Position numbers and translations under genes: made by a program
Part shown: positions 34,034 to 43,088 of the stretch, piece after piece
Position numbering within the stretch: the first letter of the stretch is position 1
Layout of the letters: every line of letters starts with the position of its first letter
The notes under the pieces: generated by a model
Seen by the model: only the letters and a program-made list of their open reading frames with translations
The model's database searches: none
What the model was told of the DNA's origin: nothing
NCBI RefSeq assembly: GCF_017916515.1
Contig: NZ_JAFMTA010000001.1
Span: forward strand, 930,001-994,000
DNA from: Naasia sp. SYSU D00948
Lineage (GTDB): Bacteria > Actinomycetota > Actinomycetes > Actinomycetales > Microbacteriaceae
DNA: 64,000 nt
Direction of reading: 5' to 3'

Positions 34034-34636
34034 TCAGGCGCTCTGGTCCTGGTTCCGGAACGGGAAGCCGAGCGCGCGGAGCAGAGCCCGGCCCTCGTCG
34101 TCCGTCTTGGCCGTGGTCACGACGGTGATGTCGAAGCCGCGGACGCGGTCGATCCGGTCCTGGTCGATCTCGTGGAACACGCTCTGCTCCTGGAGACCGA
34201 AGGTGTAGTTGCCGTTGCCGTCGAACTGCTTGTCCGACAGGCCGCGGAAGTCGCGGATGCGGGGCAGCGCGAGCGAGATCAGGCGGTCCAGGAACTCCCA
34301 GGCGCGGTCGCCGCGCAGCGTCACGTGGGCGCCGATCGGCTGACCCTCGCGCAGCTTGAACTGCGCGATGGACTTGCGGGCCTTGGTCACCTGCGGCTGC
34401 TGGCCGGTGATCTTGGTGAGGTCCGCAACGGCGCCGTCGATGATCTTGCTGTCGCGCGCGGCGTCGCCGACGCCGGTGTTCACGACGACCTTGACGAGGC
34501 CCGGCACCTGGTGCACGTTCGAGTAGCCGAACTGCTCGGTGAGGGCCGCGATGATCTCGCTGCGGTACTTCTGCTTCAGGCGCGGCTGGACCTTGGCGGG
34601 CGAACCAGTCTGCGCGGCAGTAGCGGTGTCGGTCAT
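34034..34636 (-). CDS. rplE: 50S ribosomal protein L5
   Basis: Binds 5S rRNA and contacts P-site tRNA. The 200 residues include [41 protein letters not shown] and [14 protein letters not shown]. About 15 extra residues ([15 protein letters not shown]) precede the core. The ATG overlaps the rplX stop (TAATG). Confidence 0.98.
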   Translation of the reverse strand: MTDTATAAQTGSPAKVQPRLKQKYRSEIIAALTEQFGYSNVHQVPGLVKVVVNTGVGDAARDSKIIDGAVADLTKITGQQPQVTKARKSIAQFKLREGQPIGAHVTLRGDRAWEFLDRLISLALPRIRDFRGLSDKQFDGNGNYTFGLQEQSVFHEIDQDRIDRVRGFDITVVTTAKTDDEGRALLRALGFPFRNQDQSA

Positions 34637-34995
34637 TACAGGTCCTTACCTGACTTCTTGGCGTAGCGGACGCGGACGTTCTTGGTCGCGCCGTCCTTCG
34701 TCACCTGCTCGACCCGGTGGCCGACGCGGGTCGGCTTCTTGGTCTCCGGGTCGACGAGGGCCACGTTGGAGATGTGGATGGGCGCCTCGTGGGTCTCGAT
34801 GCCGCCCGTCTTGCTGCCGCGCTGCGTCTGGCCGACGCGCACGTGCTTGGTGACGAAGTTGACGCCCTCGACGACCACCCGGTTCTGGTCCACGAGGACC
34901 TCGATCACGCGCCCCTGCTTGCCGCGGTCACCGCCGCGCTTCTGGCTGGAGCCCGAGATCACCTGGACGAGGTCGCCCTTCTTGATCTTGGCCAT
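34636..34995 (-). CDS. rplX: 50S ribosomal protein L24
   Basis: An assembly-initiator protein with a KOW motif: [24 protein letters not shown] region, then [21 protein letters not shown]. 119 residues, slightly longer than usual through a basic C-terminus. Three nt after rplN. Confidence 0.98.
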   Translation of the reverse strand: MAKIKKGDLVQVISGSSQKRGGDRGKQGRVIEVLVDQNRVVVEGVNFVTKHVRVGQTQRGSKTGGIETHEAPIHISNVALVDPETKKPTRVGHRVEQVTKDGATKNVRVRYAKKSGKDL

Positions 34996-34998
34996 GGG

Positions 34999-35367
34999 TC
35001 AGATCACCTCCGGTGCGAGCGACACGATCTTCATGAACTTCTTGTCGCGCAGCTCGCGGCCCACCGGGCCGAAGATGCGCGTGCCGCGCGGGTCGCCGTC
35101 GTTCTTGAGGATGACGGCGGCGTTCTCGTCGAACTTGATGTAGGAGCCGTCCTGGCGACGCGTCTCCTTGACGGTGCGCACGACGACGGCCTTGACGACA
35201 TCGCCCTTCTTGACGTTGCCGCCGGGGATCGCGTCCTTGACCGTGGCGACGATGACGTCACCGAGGCCGGCGTAGCGCCGGCCGGAGCCGCCGAGGACGC
35301 GGATCGTGAGCAGCTCCTTGGCGCCGGTGTTGTCGGCGACCTTGAGCCGGGATTCCTGCTGAATCAC
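34999..35367 (-). CDS. rplN: 50S ribosomal protein L14
   Basis: 122 residues, fully canonical: [40 protein letters not shown] and [18 protein letters not shown]. It bridges to 16S helix 14 and binds RsfS. Followed after 3 nt by rplX. Confidence 0.99.
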   Translation of the reverse strand: MIQQESRLKVADNTGAKELLTIRVLGGSGRRYAGLGDVIVATVKDAIPGGNVKKGDVVKAVVVRTVKETRRQDGSYIKFDENAAVILKNDGDPRGTRIFGPVGRELRDKKFMKIVSLAPEVI

Positions 35368-35398
35368 TTCTTCTCTCCTGCTTCCGCTCGGGCCCGGC

Positions 35399-35749
35399 CT
35401 ACTTGGCCTTCTCGAGGATCTCGACGAGGCGCCAGCGCTTCGTGGCCGAGAGCGGCCGCGTCTCGCTGATCACCACGAGGTCCCCGATGCCGGCCGAGCC
35501 CTGCTCGTCGTGCGCCTTCACCTTGGAGGTGCGGCGGATGACCTTGCCGTAGAGCGGGTGCTTCACGCGGTCCTCGACCTCGACGACGATGGTCTTCTCC
35601 ATCTTGTCGCTGACGACGTAGCCGCGGCGCACCTTGCGGTAGCCGCGCTCGCCCTCGGCGCGCACGTCGTGCTCGGCGGACTCGTGGCCCGGCCTCACGT
35701 CGGTGGACGCGGACGCGGCAGCCGCGCCCTTCGTCTCTGCCTTCGCCAT
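35399..35749 (-). CDS. rpsQ: 30S ribosomal protein S17 with N-terminal extension
   Basis: An OB-fold primary binder of 16S rRNA. The core begins near residue 36 ([20 protein letters not shown]) and includes [17 protein letters not shown] and [19 protein letters not shown]. The first 35 residues are Ala/Glu/Ser-rich, making it 116 rather than about 85 residues. The ATG overlaps the rpmC stop. Confidence 0.98.
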   Translation of the reverse strand: MAKAETKGAAAASASTDVRPGHESAEHDVRAEGERGYRKVRRGYVVSDKMEKTIVVEVEDRVKHPLYGKVIRRTSKVKAHDEQGSAGIGDLVVISETRPLSATKRWRLVEILEKAK

Positions 35750-36078
35750 TACTTGGTCTCCTCAGCGGTCTCAGCAGCCGCATCGGCGGCCGGAGCCTCC
35801 GACTTCTTGGTGCGGCTCTTCTTCTCCGCCTTGGCGGGAGCCTCGACAGGCGCCGGGGTGGCGCGGATGCCGAGCTCACGCTCGCGGATCACGGTGTAGA
35901 TGCGGGCGATGTCCCGCTTGACCGCCCGAAGGCGGCCGTGGCTCTCGAGCTGACCGGTGGCCGACTGGAAGCGCAGGTTGAACAGCTCCTCCTTGGCCTT
36001 CTTCAGCTCCTCGACGAGGCGCTCGTCCTCGAAGGTGTCGAGCTCGGTGGGGGCGAGCTCCTTGGATCCGACGGCCAT
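35749..36078 (-). CDS. rpmC: 50S ribosomal protein L29 with C-terminal extension
   Basis: Sits by the tunnel exit near trigger factor. The core [42 protein letters not shown] is canonical. About 35 Ala/Lys/Glu-rich residues follow (to 109 total), a tail shared by several actinobacteria. ATG overlaps the rplP stop. Confidence 0.97.
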   Translation of the reverse strand: MAVGSKELAPTELDTFEDERLVEELKKAKEELFNLRFQSATGQLESHGRLRAVKRDIARIYTVIRERELGIRATPAPVEAPAKAEKKSRTKKSEAPAADAAAETAEETK

Positions 36079-36497
36079 TACGCGTCGCCCTCCTCGCGCT
36101 TGATGATGCGTGCCTTCAGGGGCAGCTTGTGGATGGCCCGGGTCAGCGCCTCACGAGCGAGCTGCTCGTTGACGCCGGCGACCTCGAAGAGGACGCGGCC
36201 CGGCTTGACGTTGGCGACCCACCACTCGGGGGAGCCCTTGCCGGAGCCCATGCGGGTCTCGGCGGGCTTCTTCGTGAGGGGACGGTCGGGGTAGATGTTG
36301 ATCCACACCTTGCCGCCACGCTTGATGTGACGCGTCATGGCGATACGAGCGGACTCGATCTGCCGGTTCGTCACGTAGGCGGGCGAGAGGGCCTGGATGC
36401 CGAACTCACCGAAGCTCACCTTGGTGCCACCGGTCGCCTGACCGGCGCGGCCCGGGTGGTGCTGCTTGCGGAACTTGACCTTGCGGGGGATCAGCAT
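36078..36497 (-). CDS. rplP: 50S ribosomal protein L16
   Basis: Shapes the A-site tRNA cleft. The 139 residues include [38 protein letters not shown] and [19 protein letters not shown]. Three nt after rpsC. Confidence 0.99.
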   Translation of the reverse strand: MLIPRKVKFRKQHHPGRAGQATGGTKVSFGEFGIQALSPAYVTNRQIESARIAMTRHIKRGGKVWINIYPDRPLTKKPAETRMGSGKGSPEWWVANVKPGRVLFEVAGVNEQLAREALTRAIHKLPLKARIIKREEGDA

Positions 36498-36499
36498 GA

Positions 36500-37273
36500 T
36501 TACGCGCTCGCTCCTTCTGCGGCCGGCGCACCGGCGTCGGTCCGGGGTCCGCGACCGCGGCCACCGCGATCGCGGTCGTCACGGCGCTCCGGACGCTGGG
36601 ACCGCTGGCTCGCCTGCTCGCGCGCCAGCTCCTTGTTCGTGATGTCGCCCTTGTAGATCCACACCTTCACGCCGATGCGGCCGAACGTCGTCTTGGCCTC
36701 GTAGAAGCCGTAGTCGATGTTCGCGCGGAGGGTGTGCAGGGGCACGCGGCCCTCGCGGTAGAACTCGCTGCGGCTCATCTCCGCACCGCCGAGGCGGCCG
36801 GACACCTGCACCCGGACGCCCTTGGCGCCGGCGCGCTGGGCGCCCTGGAGGCCCTTGCGCATCGCGCGGCGGAAGGCCACACGAGCGGAGAGCTGCTCCG
36901 CGATGCCCTGGGCGACGAGCTGGGCCTCGGCCTCGGGGTTCTTGACCTCGAGGATGTTCAGCTGGATCTGCTTGCCGGTCAGCTTCTCGAGGTCGGCGCG
37001 GATGCGCTCGGCCTCGGCGCCGCGGCGGCCGATGACGATGCCCGGGCGCGCCGTGTGGATGTCCACGCGGACGCGGTCGCGGGTGCGCTCGATCTCGATG
37101 CGGGCGACGCCCGCACGGTCGAGCGAGTTCTGCAGCATCCGCCGGATCTTGACGTCCTCAGCGACGTAGTCGCTGTACTTCTGACCGGCCTTGGTGCTGT
37201 CCGAGAACCAGCGCGACACGTGGTCGGTGGTGATCCCGAGACGGAAACCGTACGGATTGACTTTCTGTCCCAT
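36500..37273 (-). CDS. rpsC: 30S ribosomal protein S3
   Basis: Forms part of the mRNA entry site. The 257 residues show [20 protein letters not shown], a KH domain ([20 protein letters not shown]) and the C-terminal [12 protein letters not shown] Arg/Asp/Gly-rich tail of about 45 residues follows. The ATG overlaps the rplV stop by one base. Confidence 0.98.
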   Translation of the reverse strand: MGQKVNPYGFRLGITTDHVSRWFSDSTKAGQKYSDYVAEDVKIRRMLQNSLDRAGVARIEIERTRDRVRVDIHTARPGIVIGRRGAEAERIRADLEKLTGKQIQLNILEVKNPEAEAQLVAQGIAEQLSARVAFRRAMRKGLQGAQRAGAKGVRVQVSGRLGGAEMSRSEFYREGRVPLHTLRANIDYGFYEAKTTFGRIGVKVWIYKGDITNKELAREQASQRSQRPERRDDRDRGGRGRGPRTDAGAPAAEGASA

Positions 37274-37665
37274 TACTTGCTCGCCTTCTTGGCAGCCTTG
37301 CCGGCCGCGACGACGTCGGGCGTGGCCAGGACCACGGTGATGTGGCTGGTGCGCTTGTTGATCCGGAACGCGCGGCCCTGCGCCCGCGGCTGGAACCGCT
37401 TGAGCGTGGTGCCCTCGTCGACGAACGCCTTCGAGATCACGAGGTCCTGCTCGTCGAGGAACGTGTTCTCGGCGTCGGCCTTCACTCGGGCGTTCGCGAT
37501 CGCCGAGGCGACCAGCTTGTAGACCGGCTCGCTCGCGCTCTGCGGCGCGAACTTCAGGATCGCGAGGGCCTCCGTGGCCTGCTTGCCCCGGATGAGGTCG
37601 ACGACACGACGAGCCTTCTGGGGGGTCACGCGGATGTGTCGCACGCGGGCGATCGACTCCACCAT
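37273..37665 (-). CDS. rplV: 50S ribosomal protein L22
   Basis: Its beta-hairpin lines the exit tunnel. I start it at the ATG at 37665 ([20 protein letters not shown]), which has GGAGGAGAAG directly upstream and matches the family. An in-frame extension of 22 residues runs into rpsS and is rejected. The 130 residues include [20 protein letters not shown]. Confidence 0.97.
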   Translation of the reverse strand: MVESIARVRHIRVTPQKARRVVDLIRGKQATEALAILKFAPQSASEPVYKLVASAIANARVKADAENTFLDEQDLVISKAFVDEGTTLKRFQPRAQGRAFRINKRTSHITVVLATPDVVAAGKAAKKASK

Positions 37666-37690
37666 CTCTTCTCCTCCTTCGTCACCGCGA

Positions 37691-37972
37691 CTAGCGGCGA
37701 CGGCCCTTCTTGTCGTCCTTCTCGTGGCCACGGAAGGTGCGGGTCGGGGCGAACTCGCCGAGCTTGTGCCCGACCATGGTCTCCGTCACGAAGACGGGGA
37801 TGTGCTTGCGGCCGTCGTGCACCGCGATCGTGTGGCCGAGCATGGCCGGGACGATCATGGAGCGGCGCGACCACGTCTTGATCACGTTCTTGCTGCCCGA
37901 CTCGTTCGCGACCTGCACCTTGCGGAGCAGGTGGTCGTCGACGAAGGGGCCCTTCTTGAGACTGCGAGGCAT
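37691..37972 (-). CDS. rpsS: 30S ribosomal protein S19
   Basis: 93 residues: [39 protein letters not shown] and [21 protein letters not shown] head protein forming bridge B1 with L5 and L31. Twelve nt after rplB. Confidence 0.99.
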   Translation of the reverse strand: MPRSLKKGPFVDDHLLRKVQVANESGSKNVIKTWSRRSMIVPAMLGHTIAVHDGRKHIPVFVTETMVGHKLGEFAPTRTFRGHEKDDKKGRRR

Positions 37973-37984
37973 GTCCTTCTCCTA

Positions 37985-38821
37985 CTAGCGCTTCTTGCCG
38001 ACGGTGCGACGACGAACGATGAGCTTGTCGCTCTCCTTGTTGGGGTGCCGGGTGCGGCCCTCGGGCTGACCCCACGGGCTGACCGGGTGGCGACCACCGG
38101 AGGTCTTGCCCTCACCACCACCGTGCGGGTGGTCGATCGGGTTCATCGCGACGCCGCGGACGGTCGGGCGGACGCCCTTCCAGCGCTTGCGGCCGGCCTT
38201 GCCCCAGTTGATGTTCGACTGCTCGGAGTTGCCGACCTCGCCGATGGAGGCGCGGCAGCGGGCGTCGACGTTGCGGATCTCGCCGCTCGGCAGGCGGAGC
38301 TGCGCGTAGGGGCCGTCCTTCGCGACGAGGCGGACGCTGGCGCCGGCGGAGCGGGCCATCTTCGCGCCGCCGCCGGGGCGGAGCTCGATCGCGTGGATCA
38401 CGGTGCCCACGGGGATGTTGCGGAGCGGCAGGTTGTTGCCCGGCTTGATGTCCGCGGACGGACCGGACTCGACGATGTCGCCCTGGCGGAGGCGGTCCGG
38501 CGCGAGGATGTAGCGCTTGGTGCCGTCCACGAAGTGCAGCAGCGCGATGCGCGCGGTGCGGTTCGGGTCGTACTCGATGTGCGCGACCTTGGCGTTCACG
38601 CCGTCCTTGTCGTCACGACGGAAGTCGATGACGCGGTACTGGCGCTTGTGGCCACCACCGATGTGACGGGTCGTGATGCGGCCCTGGTTGTTGCGGCCAC
38701 CGGTCTTGGCGAGCGGCTTGAGCAGCGACTTCTCCGGCGTGGACCGCGTGATCTCAGCGAAGTCCGCGACGGACGAGCCGCGGCGACCCGGGGTCGTGGG
38801 CTTGTACTTGCGAATAGCCAT
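37985..38821 (-). CDS. rplB: 50S ribosomal protein L2
   Basis: Required for subunit association and peptidyl transfer. The 278 residues include [20 protein letters not shown], the [20 protein letters not shown] loop and the conserved [15 protein letters not shown] with its key histidine. Standard position after rplW. Confidence 0.99.
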   Translation of the reverse strand: MAIRKYKPTTPGRRGSSVADFAEITRSTPEKSLLKPLAKTGGRNNQGRITTRHIGGGHKRQYRVIDFRRDDKDGVNAKVAHIEYDPNRTARIALLHFVDGTKRYILAPDRLRQGDIVESGPSADIKPGNNLPLRNIPVGTVIHAIELRPGGGAKMARSAGASVRLVAKDGPYAQLRLPSGEIRNVDARCRASIGEVGNSEQSNINWGKAGRKRWKGVRPTVRGVAMNPIDHPHGGGEGKTSGGRHPVSPWGQPEGRTRHPNKESDKLIVRRRTVGKKR

Positions 38822-38840
38822 GTTCTGGTTCCTCCCGGGC

Positions 38841-39140
38841 CTAGCCGACAGCCGTGAAGATGTCGATGGTGCCGGACTTGAGCGTGACGATGGCGCGCTT
38901 GGTGTCCTTGCGCTTGCCGAGGCCGAACTTCGTCCGGCGCGTCTTGCCCTGGCGATTGATGGTGTTCACCGAGGCGACCTGGACGTTGAAGATCTTCTCG
39001 ATCGCGAGCTTGATCTCCGTCTTGTTCGACCGGGGGTCGACGACGAAGGTGTACTTGCCCTCGTCGATCAGGCCGTAGCTCTTCTCGGAGACGACGGGCG
39101 CGATGATGACGTCGCGCGGGTCCTTGTTGTAGCCGCTCAC
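38841..39140 (-). CDS. rplW: 50S ribosomal protein L23
   Basis: 99 residues; the tunnel-exit docking site for SRP and trigger factor. [40 protein letters not shown] and [19 protein letters not shown] are canonical. The ATG overlaps the rplD stop. Confidence 0.99.
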   Translation of the reverse strand: MSGYNKDPRDVIIAPVVSEKSYGLIDEGKYTFVVDPRSNKTEIKLAIEKIFNVQVASVNTINRQGKTRRTKFGLGKRKDTKRAIVTLKSGTIDIFTAVG

Positions 39141-39787
39141 GCGGTCACCTCCGTGTCGTTCTTGGTCTTCGCCGCGACGAAGGCCTCGTAGGCGGACTTC
39201 GTGAAGACGATGTCGTCGGAGACGAGCACGTCGTACGCGTTGAGCTGGTCCCAGGTGAGGACGTGCAGCGACTTGAGGTTGCGCACGCTCTTCCAGGCGA
39301 CCTCGTCCGCGCGGTCGAGGACCACGAGCACGTTCTTGCCGGGCGCGACGCGGGCGATGAGCTCGGCCGCCGTCTTCGTCGAGGGGGTGTCCCCGCCGAC
39401 GAGCGAGTCGACGACCTGGAGGCGGCCGCCGCGGGCGCGGTCGGAGAGGGCGCCGAGGAGGGCCGCGGCGATCATCTTCTTGGGGGTGCGCTGCGCGTAG
39501 TCGCGCGGCACGGGCCCGTGGACGATGCCACCGCCGCGGTGCTCGGGCTGGCGGATCGAGCCCTGACGGGAGCGGCCGGTGCCCTTCTGCTTGAACGGCT
39601 TGACGCCGGAGCCGGAGACCTCGCCCCGGTTCTTGGTCTTGTGCGTGCCCTGGCGAGCCGCGGCGAGCTGGGCCACGACGACCTGGTGCAGCAGCGGCAC
39701 GTTGGCCGGGACGTCGAAGATCGCGGCGGGCAGGTCGACCGAGCCGGCCGAGGTTCCCGCGGCGGTCTGGATGTCGAGCGAAGCCAT
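39137..39787 (-). CDS. rplD: 50S ribosomal protein L4
   Basis: Binds 23S domain I; its loop reaches the exit tunnel ([20 protein letters not shown]). In E. coli L4 also represses its own S10 operon through the leader RNA. Whether it does so here is unknown, though the S10 leader is long and structured. 216 residues, 5 nt after rplC. Confidence 0.98.
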   Translation of the reverse strand: MASLDIQTAAGTSAGSVDLPAAIFDVPANVPLLHQVVVAQLAAARQGTHKTKNRGEVSGSGVKPFKQKGTGRSRQGSIRQPEHRGGGIVHGPVPRDYAQRTPKKMIAAALLGALSDRARGGRLQVVDSLVGGDTPSTKTAAELIARVAPGKNVLVVLDRADEVAWKSVRNLKSLHVLTWDQLNAYDVLVSDDIVFTKSAYEAFVAAKTKNDTEVTA

Positions 39788-39792
39788 GGTCG

Positions 39793-40446
39793 TCAGGCTC
39801 CCTTCACAGCGTTGCGGACGAAGACGAGGCGGCCGCGGGCACCGGGGACGGCGCCCTTGACGAGCAGCAGACCCTTCTCGGCGTCGACGGCCTGGACCTC
39901 GAGGTTCAGGACGGTCGTGCGCTCGCCACCCATGCGGCCGGCCATGCGCATCCCCTTGAAGACGCGGCTCGGCGTCGACGACGCACCGATGGAGCCGGGC
40001 TTGCGGTGGTTGCGGTGGGCACCGTGGGAGGCGGAGACGCCCTGGAAGTTGTGGCGCTTCATGACACCGGCGGTGCCCTTGCCCTTGCTGGTGCCGACGA
40101 CGTCGACCTTCGCGCCGGCCTCGAACACGTCGACACCGAGCTCCTGGCCGAGCGTGTACTCGGCGGCGTCAGCGGTGCGGACCTCGGTGAGGTGGCGGCG
40201 CGGGGTGACCCCGGCCTTGTCGAAGTGGCCGGCGGCGGGCTTGTTGACCTTGCGCGGGTCGATCGAGCCGGCGGCGAGCTGGACGGCCGCGTAGCCGTCG
40301 ACCTCGGGGGTGCGGATCTGGGTCACGACGTTCGGGGTGATCTGGATCACGGTGACGGGCACGAGCTTGCCCTGCTCGTTCCAGACCTGGGTCATCCCGA
40401 GCTTCGTGCCGAGCAGACCCTTGAAAGTCCTGGTGGCGGTAGACAT
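39793..40446 (-). CDS. rplC: 50S ribosomal protein L3
   Basis: Early-assembly protein near the peptidyl transferase centre. The 217 residues show [59 protein letters not shown]. Second gene of the S10 operon, 28 nt after rpsJ. Confidence 0.98.
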   Translation of the reverse strand: MSTATRTFKGLLGTKLGMTQVWNEQGKLVPVTVIQITPNVVTQIRTPEVDGYAAVQLAAGSIDPRKVNKPAAGHFDKAGVTPRRHLTEVRTADAAEYTLGQELGVDVFEAGAKVDVVGTSKGKGTAGVMKRHNFQGVSASHGAHRNHRKPGSIGASSTPSRVFKGMRMAGRMGGERTTVLNLEVQAVDAEKGLLLVKGAVPGARGRLVFVRNAVKGA

Positions 40447-40474
40447 GCGATTCCTCAGTGATTCGCTCTGGGCG

Positions 40475-40783
40475 TCAGAGCTTGATCTCGATGTTGACGT
40501 CGGCGGGGAGGTCGAGGCGCATGAGCGAGTCGACCGCCTTCGGCGTCGGGTCGATGATGTCGATCAGGCGCTTGTGGGTCCGCATCTCGAAGTGCTCGCG
40601 GCTGTCCTTGTACTTGTGCGGCGAGCGGATCACGACGACCACGTTCTTCTCCGTGGGCAGCGGAACCGGTCCGACGACGCTCGCGCCCGCACGGGTCACG
40701 GTGTCGACGATCTTGCGCGCCGAGGTGTCGATGACCTCGTGGTCGTACGACTTGAGTCGGATGCGGATCTTCTGTCCGGCCAT
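40475..40783 (-). CDS. rpsJ: 30S ribosomal protein S10 (NusE)
   Basis: A head protein that also pairs with NusB in antitermination and with NusG. The 102 residues, [39 protein letters not shown] and [20 protein letters not shown], are canonical. First gene of the S10 operon, preceded by a leader of about 400 nt with several hairpins and a good promoter at 41189-41218. The Shine-Dalgarno is weak (GAGAGCGAG region). Confidence 0.99.
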   Translation of the reverse strand: MAGQKIRIRLKSYDHEVIDTSARKIVDTVTRAGASVVGPVPLPTEKNVVVVIRSPHKYKDSREHFEMRTHKRLIDIIDPTPKAVDSLMRLDLPADVNIEIKL

Positions 40784-41188
40784 CTGTCACTCGCTCTCTT
40801 GATTCGCTGCGGACCTGGCGGTCCGCGCTGTTTGTCGTTCACGACCCGAGGTCGTGCACTGCTGTCGTTCACGCCCTCGGTCGTGGCGTCGTGTTCGTTC
40901 CCTCGGGCCTCGCGGCCCTCCGGAAGCCCGTGCACCTGACGGCACACGGAAGCTCGCAGCACTGTTCTTCTGTCAACGGGCCGGCCGCACCGGATTCCGG
41001 CGCACGCGGACGCGCACCGAGATGTTCTGGAGTGGCTGGCCTGCACTCACCGGTCCGCACGCGGCGGAGGGAGCGCCTGTTCTCCTGCCTGCGGCCTAGC
41101 CCTCGTCCCGTCCGGGGGAGCTATGCACTGCCTGGCAGTGACCCGGAGCGCGCGCCTCGCACTGCACCCCGGGATGTGGAACTAGAAG
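40784..41188 (-). promoter_or_regulatory. S10 operon leader RNA region with stacked hairpins
   Basis: About 400 nt between the predicted start point and rpsJ with no gene. Near the 3' end two short stems follow each other: GCGGACC / GGTCCGC (40809-40826, 4-nt loop) and CACGACC / GGTCGTG (40840-40856, 3-nt loop). The segment GTCGTTCACG occurs twice about 32 nt apart. This could be an autoregulatory leader acting like the E. coli L4-responsive S10 leader, but the sequence is unrelated. Confidence 0.5.
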
Positions 41189-41218
41189 AGTTTAGCCTCC
41201 GCCCTCGTGACCCTGCAA
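41189..41218 (-). promoter_or_regulatory. S10 operon promoter
   Basis: Minus strand TTGCAG (41213-41218), 18-nt spacer, TAAACT (41189-41194). It is the best promoter-like pair upstream of rpsJ and implies a start point near 41182 and a long leader. Confidence 0.6.
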
Positions 41219-41425
41219 CCCGGGCGTGTCGCGCCCGGTCGCGGCGGTGCTGAGCGGCGGTCGGCTGCCGTCTCCGGTGGCCGTTCCGAGGGGTGCAACC
41301 GGCCCTGCGGCACCGTTGTTCCCGTGTCCGCGCCCCCGTTCGTGCCGGTGGGAAGTGGCGGCGGTGGAGGTGGTGAGTGGTGGTGCGGCGAAGTGGCGGC
41401 GCCGTCGCGGCGCCGGCGGTGCGGC

Positions 41426-41507
41426 GGAGTGGCGGCGTCGACGGACGCGGCGAAGGTGGCGGCGTCGGAGTGGCGGCGTCGACGGACGCGGCGAAGGTGG
41501 CGGCGTC
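41426..41507. repeat. 41-bp tandem repeat, two perfect copies
   Basis: Copies at 41426-41466 and 41467-41507 are identical; each unit opens GGAGTGGCGGCGTCGACGGA. It lies in gene-free DNA upstream of the S10 promoter. 41 bp is not a multiple of three, so it is not a coding repeat. Confidence 0.9.
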
Positions 41508-41546
41508 GGTGGGCGTGGCGTCTCCCGAAGCGATGCTCCCCGTAGC

Positions 41547-41660
41547 GCCGAGTGCCTCTCCTACCGCCGACCGCTCCCTCGCCCGCCGAGTGCCTCTCCT
41601 ACCGCCGACCGCTCCCTCGCCCGCCGAGTGCCTCTCCTACCGCCGAGCGATCCCTCACGC
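41547..41660. repeat. 38-bp tandem repeat, two perfect and one degenerate copy
   Basis: Units at 41547-41584 and 41585-41622 are identical (GCCGAGTGCCTCTCCTACCG at the left end). The third (41623-41660) matches over its first 24 bases and then diverges. A further degenerate copy appears near 41770-41815. 38 bp is not a codon multiple, and there are no spacers, so this is not a CRISPR array. Confidence 0.9.
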
Positions 41661-41704
41661 GCCGAGTGCACCTCGTGCGGCGGGCGCACTCGGTGATTCG
41701 GGGG

Positions 41705-41725
41705 GCACTCGGAAACCCCGAGTGC
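41705..41725. repeat. GCACTCGG / CCGAGTGC hairpin repeat
   Basis: An 8-bp perfect inverted repeat with a 5-nt loop (AAACC). The half-site GCCGAGTGC or GCACTCGG recurs many times between 41547 and 41875 and again near 43165, on both sides of the gene at 41877-42785. Confidence 0.75.
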
Positions 41726-41876
41726 GTTTAGCACCCGCCGAGCGCTCCCCTCCATGAGCGCTTCCCGCACCGCCGAATGCCCCTCCTACCGCCGAGCGAT
41801 CCCGCGCGCGCCGAGTGCACCCAGTGCAGCGGGCGCATTCGGTGGGGCGGGGCGCACTCGTGCACGCCGAGTGCGC

Positions 41877-42785
41877 TCAGCGCCCGCGAACGCGCGGCAC
41901 TCCCGCCCTGGCCAGAATCGAGTCGAGCCGTCGGCGGTCACGGAGGTCGTCCCACGTCCACCTCGCGACGTGCTTGCGCACGCGACGGATGTCGTCCTCC
42001 CGGTTCTTCTCGTCGATGACGACCTGCTCGGGCGTGCGACCCTTCCGGTACTCGTCGCGCTTGTACTTGACGCTGCCGTCGAACTCGCCGACCACGCCTT
42101 CGCTGGTCCACTCGAAGTCCACCACGCCGACACACCGCTGGCTCAGATAGACGGGCGCCTGCAGCCGGGGCGCGACGAACCCGAGCTCCGCGATGACGAC
42201 CCGAGACCAGGACTCTCCAACTGACTGTGACAGCGGATCGGCGAACCCGAGAACGCGAGCAGCGCGGCGGATGCCTCGGCTCCCCGGTGGCAGCAGGCTA
42301 AGCAGCTCCGCGAAGTCGTCCCTCGATCCCGGGTAGCGTGCGAAGACGGCATCCGCCACCACCACGCCTTCGGCGAAGCTCCGGCCGAGCGCGATGTCGA
42401 GCGCGGTCCGTGCGGGCGAGGTGCAGAGCAGTCCGTTCACCGGCACGACGTCGACTGCATCGACGGAGACACTGTGACGAGCCACGTCGCCCTTGCTCCT
42501 GCCCCCGGCTGTCGGTCCCACGACCACGTGGACGAGTGCGGGCCACGGCCGCAGCGAGGGGAGCCCGAGCATCCGGAGGGCGGACTCGTGCGAGAAGACC
42601 AGCGGCCCCTGGAGCGCCGTCGCAGCGGCCCGGATCCGGATCGAGTACCGCTGATCGAGGCCGGCCGTCCGCCAGGTGCCGGCGTCGGCATAGATGCCGC
42701 GGCGGAGTCGCTCGAGATCCCCGCCACTTTTCGCACGGCGCTCCGGATGCTCCTCCCCTGTCGCTCGGAGGAGTCGGGTGGTCAT
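41877..42785 (-). CDS. hypothetical protein with AbiEi-like N-terminus and Vsr/DUF559-like nuclease fold
   Basis: A 302-residue protein. The N-terminus (LERLRRGIYADAGTW) resembles the winged-helix/AbiEi-type domain found in many actinobacterial hypothetical proteins. The C-terminal third has the spacing of a Vsr-like endonuclease: GESWSR, then VVDFEW and VVGEFDGSVKYK (D...ExD-like set). Enzyme activity is an inference. I choose the ATG at 42785; in-frame TTG and GTG codons upstream have no better ribosome site, and the TTG overlaps a possible -35. No partner toxin gene is adjacent. The gene is embedded in repeat-rich DNA. Confidence 0.65.
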   Translation of the reverse strand: MTTRLLRATGEEHPERRAKSGGDLERLRRGIYADAGTWRTAGLDQRYSIRIRAAATALQGPLVFSHESALRMLGLPSLRPWPALVHVVVGPTAGGRSKGDVARHSVSVDAVDVVPVNGLLCTSPARTALDIALGRSFAEGVVVADAVFARYPGSRDDFAELLSLLPPGSRGIRRAARVLGFADPLSQSVGESWSRVVIAELGFVAPRLQAPVYLSQRCVGVVDFEWTSEGVVGEFDGSVKYKRDEYRKGRTPEQVVIDEKNREDDIRRVRKHVARWTWDDLRDRRRLDSILARAGVPRVRGR

Positions 42786-42809
42786 CAGCGGCGCGTCGGA
42801 TTCCACGCG

Positions 42810-42839
42810 GTGATCTTCTTCGGCTCTCGACGGTGTCAA
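42810..42839 (-). promoter_or_regulatory. possible promoter of the nuclease-like gene
   Basis: TTGACA (42834-42839) with GATCAC 18 nt downstream (42810-42815). The -35 is perfect, the -10 poor. Confidence 0.35.
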
Positions 42840-43031
42840 CCGCCGGTCCGCGAGGCGGTGGGCCGCCGGCGCGAGATCCGCGTGTGGAGGAGCGAGCCGG
42901 TGGTCGCGCTGCGACGGAGGCGGTGAGGATCGTCTGATCCTCGTCCCCCGGCGTTCAGTATCGCTCAGTGCACCCTGACGCGCCTACTGCACCTCGGGCA
43001 CGAGGCGCCGTCGGTGCTGCGTGGAGCGCCG

Positions 43032-43088
43032 GGCGAGGAAGGACGCATCCGGCGAGGAGAGGCGCATCCGGCGAGGAAGGACGCATCC
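43032..43088. repeat. 19-bp tandem repeat, three copies
   Basis: Units GGCGAGGAAGGACGCATCC at 43032-43050 and 43070-43088 are identical; the middle copy (43051-43069) differs at three positions. It is in gene-free DNA. Confidence 0.88.

Larger units (their letters stand above)
40784..41876. other. 1.1-kb gene-free region upstream of rpsJ
   Basis: The right half of the leader region and its promoter (41189-41218) are followed by GGTGGC-rich low-complexity DNA (41340-41425), a 41-bp tandem repeat, a 38-bp tandem repeat and scattered GCCGAGTGC/GCACTCGG inverted motifs. Open frames here are low-complexity Arg/Ala/Gly or Ser/Pro strings with no codon-position bias or homology that I recognise, so I annotate no gene. 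Confidence 0.6.

Noticed and set aside
41547-41660. CRISPR-like direct repeats
   Set aside because: Units are immediately adjacent with no spacers, and no cas gene is present in the window.
41207-41696. Possible small proteins in the repeat region upstream of rpsJ
   Set aside because: All frames are strings of Arg/Gly/Ala or Ser/Pro produced by the 41-bp and 38-bp repeats, whose lengths are not multiples of three.
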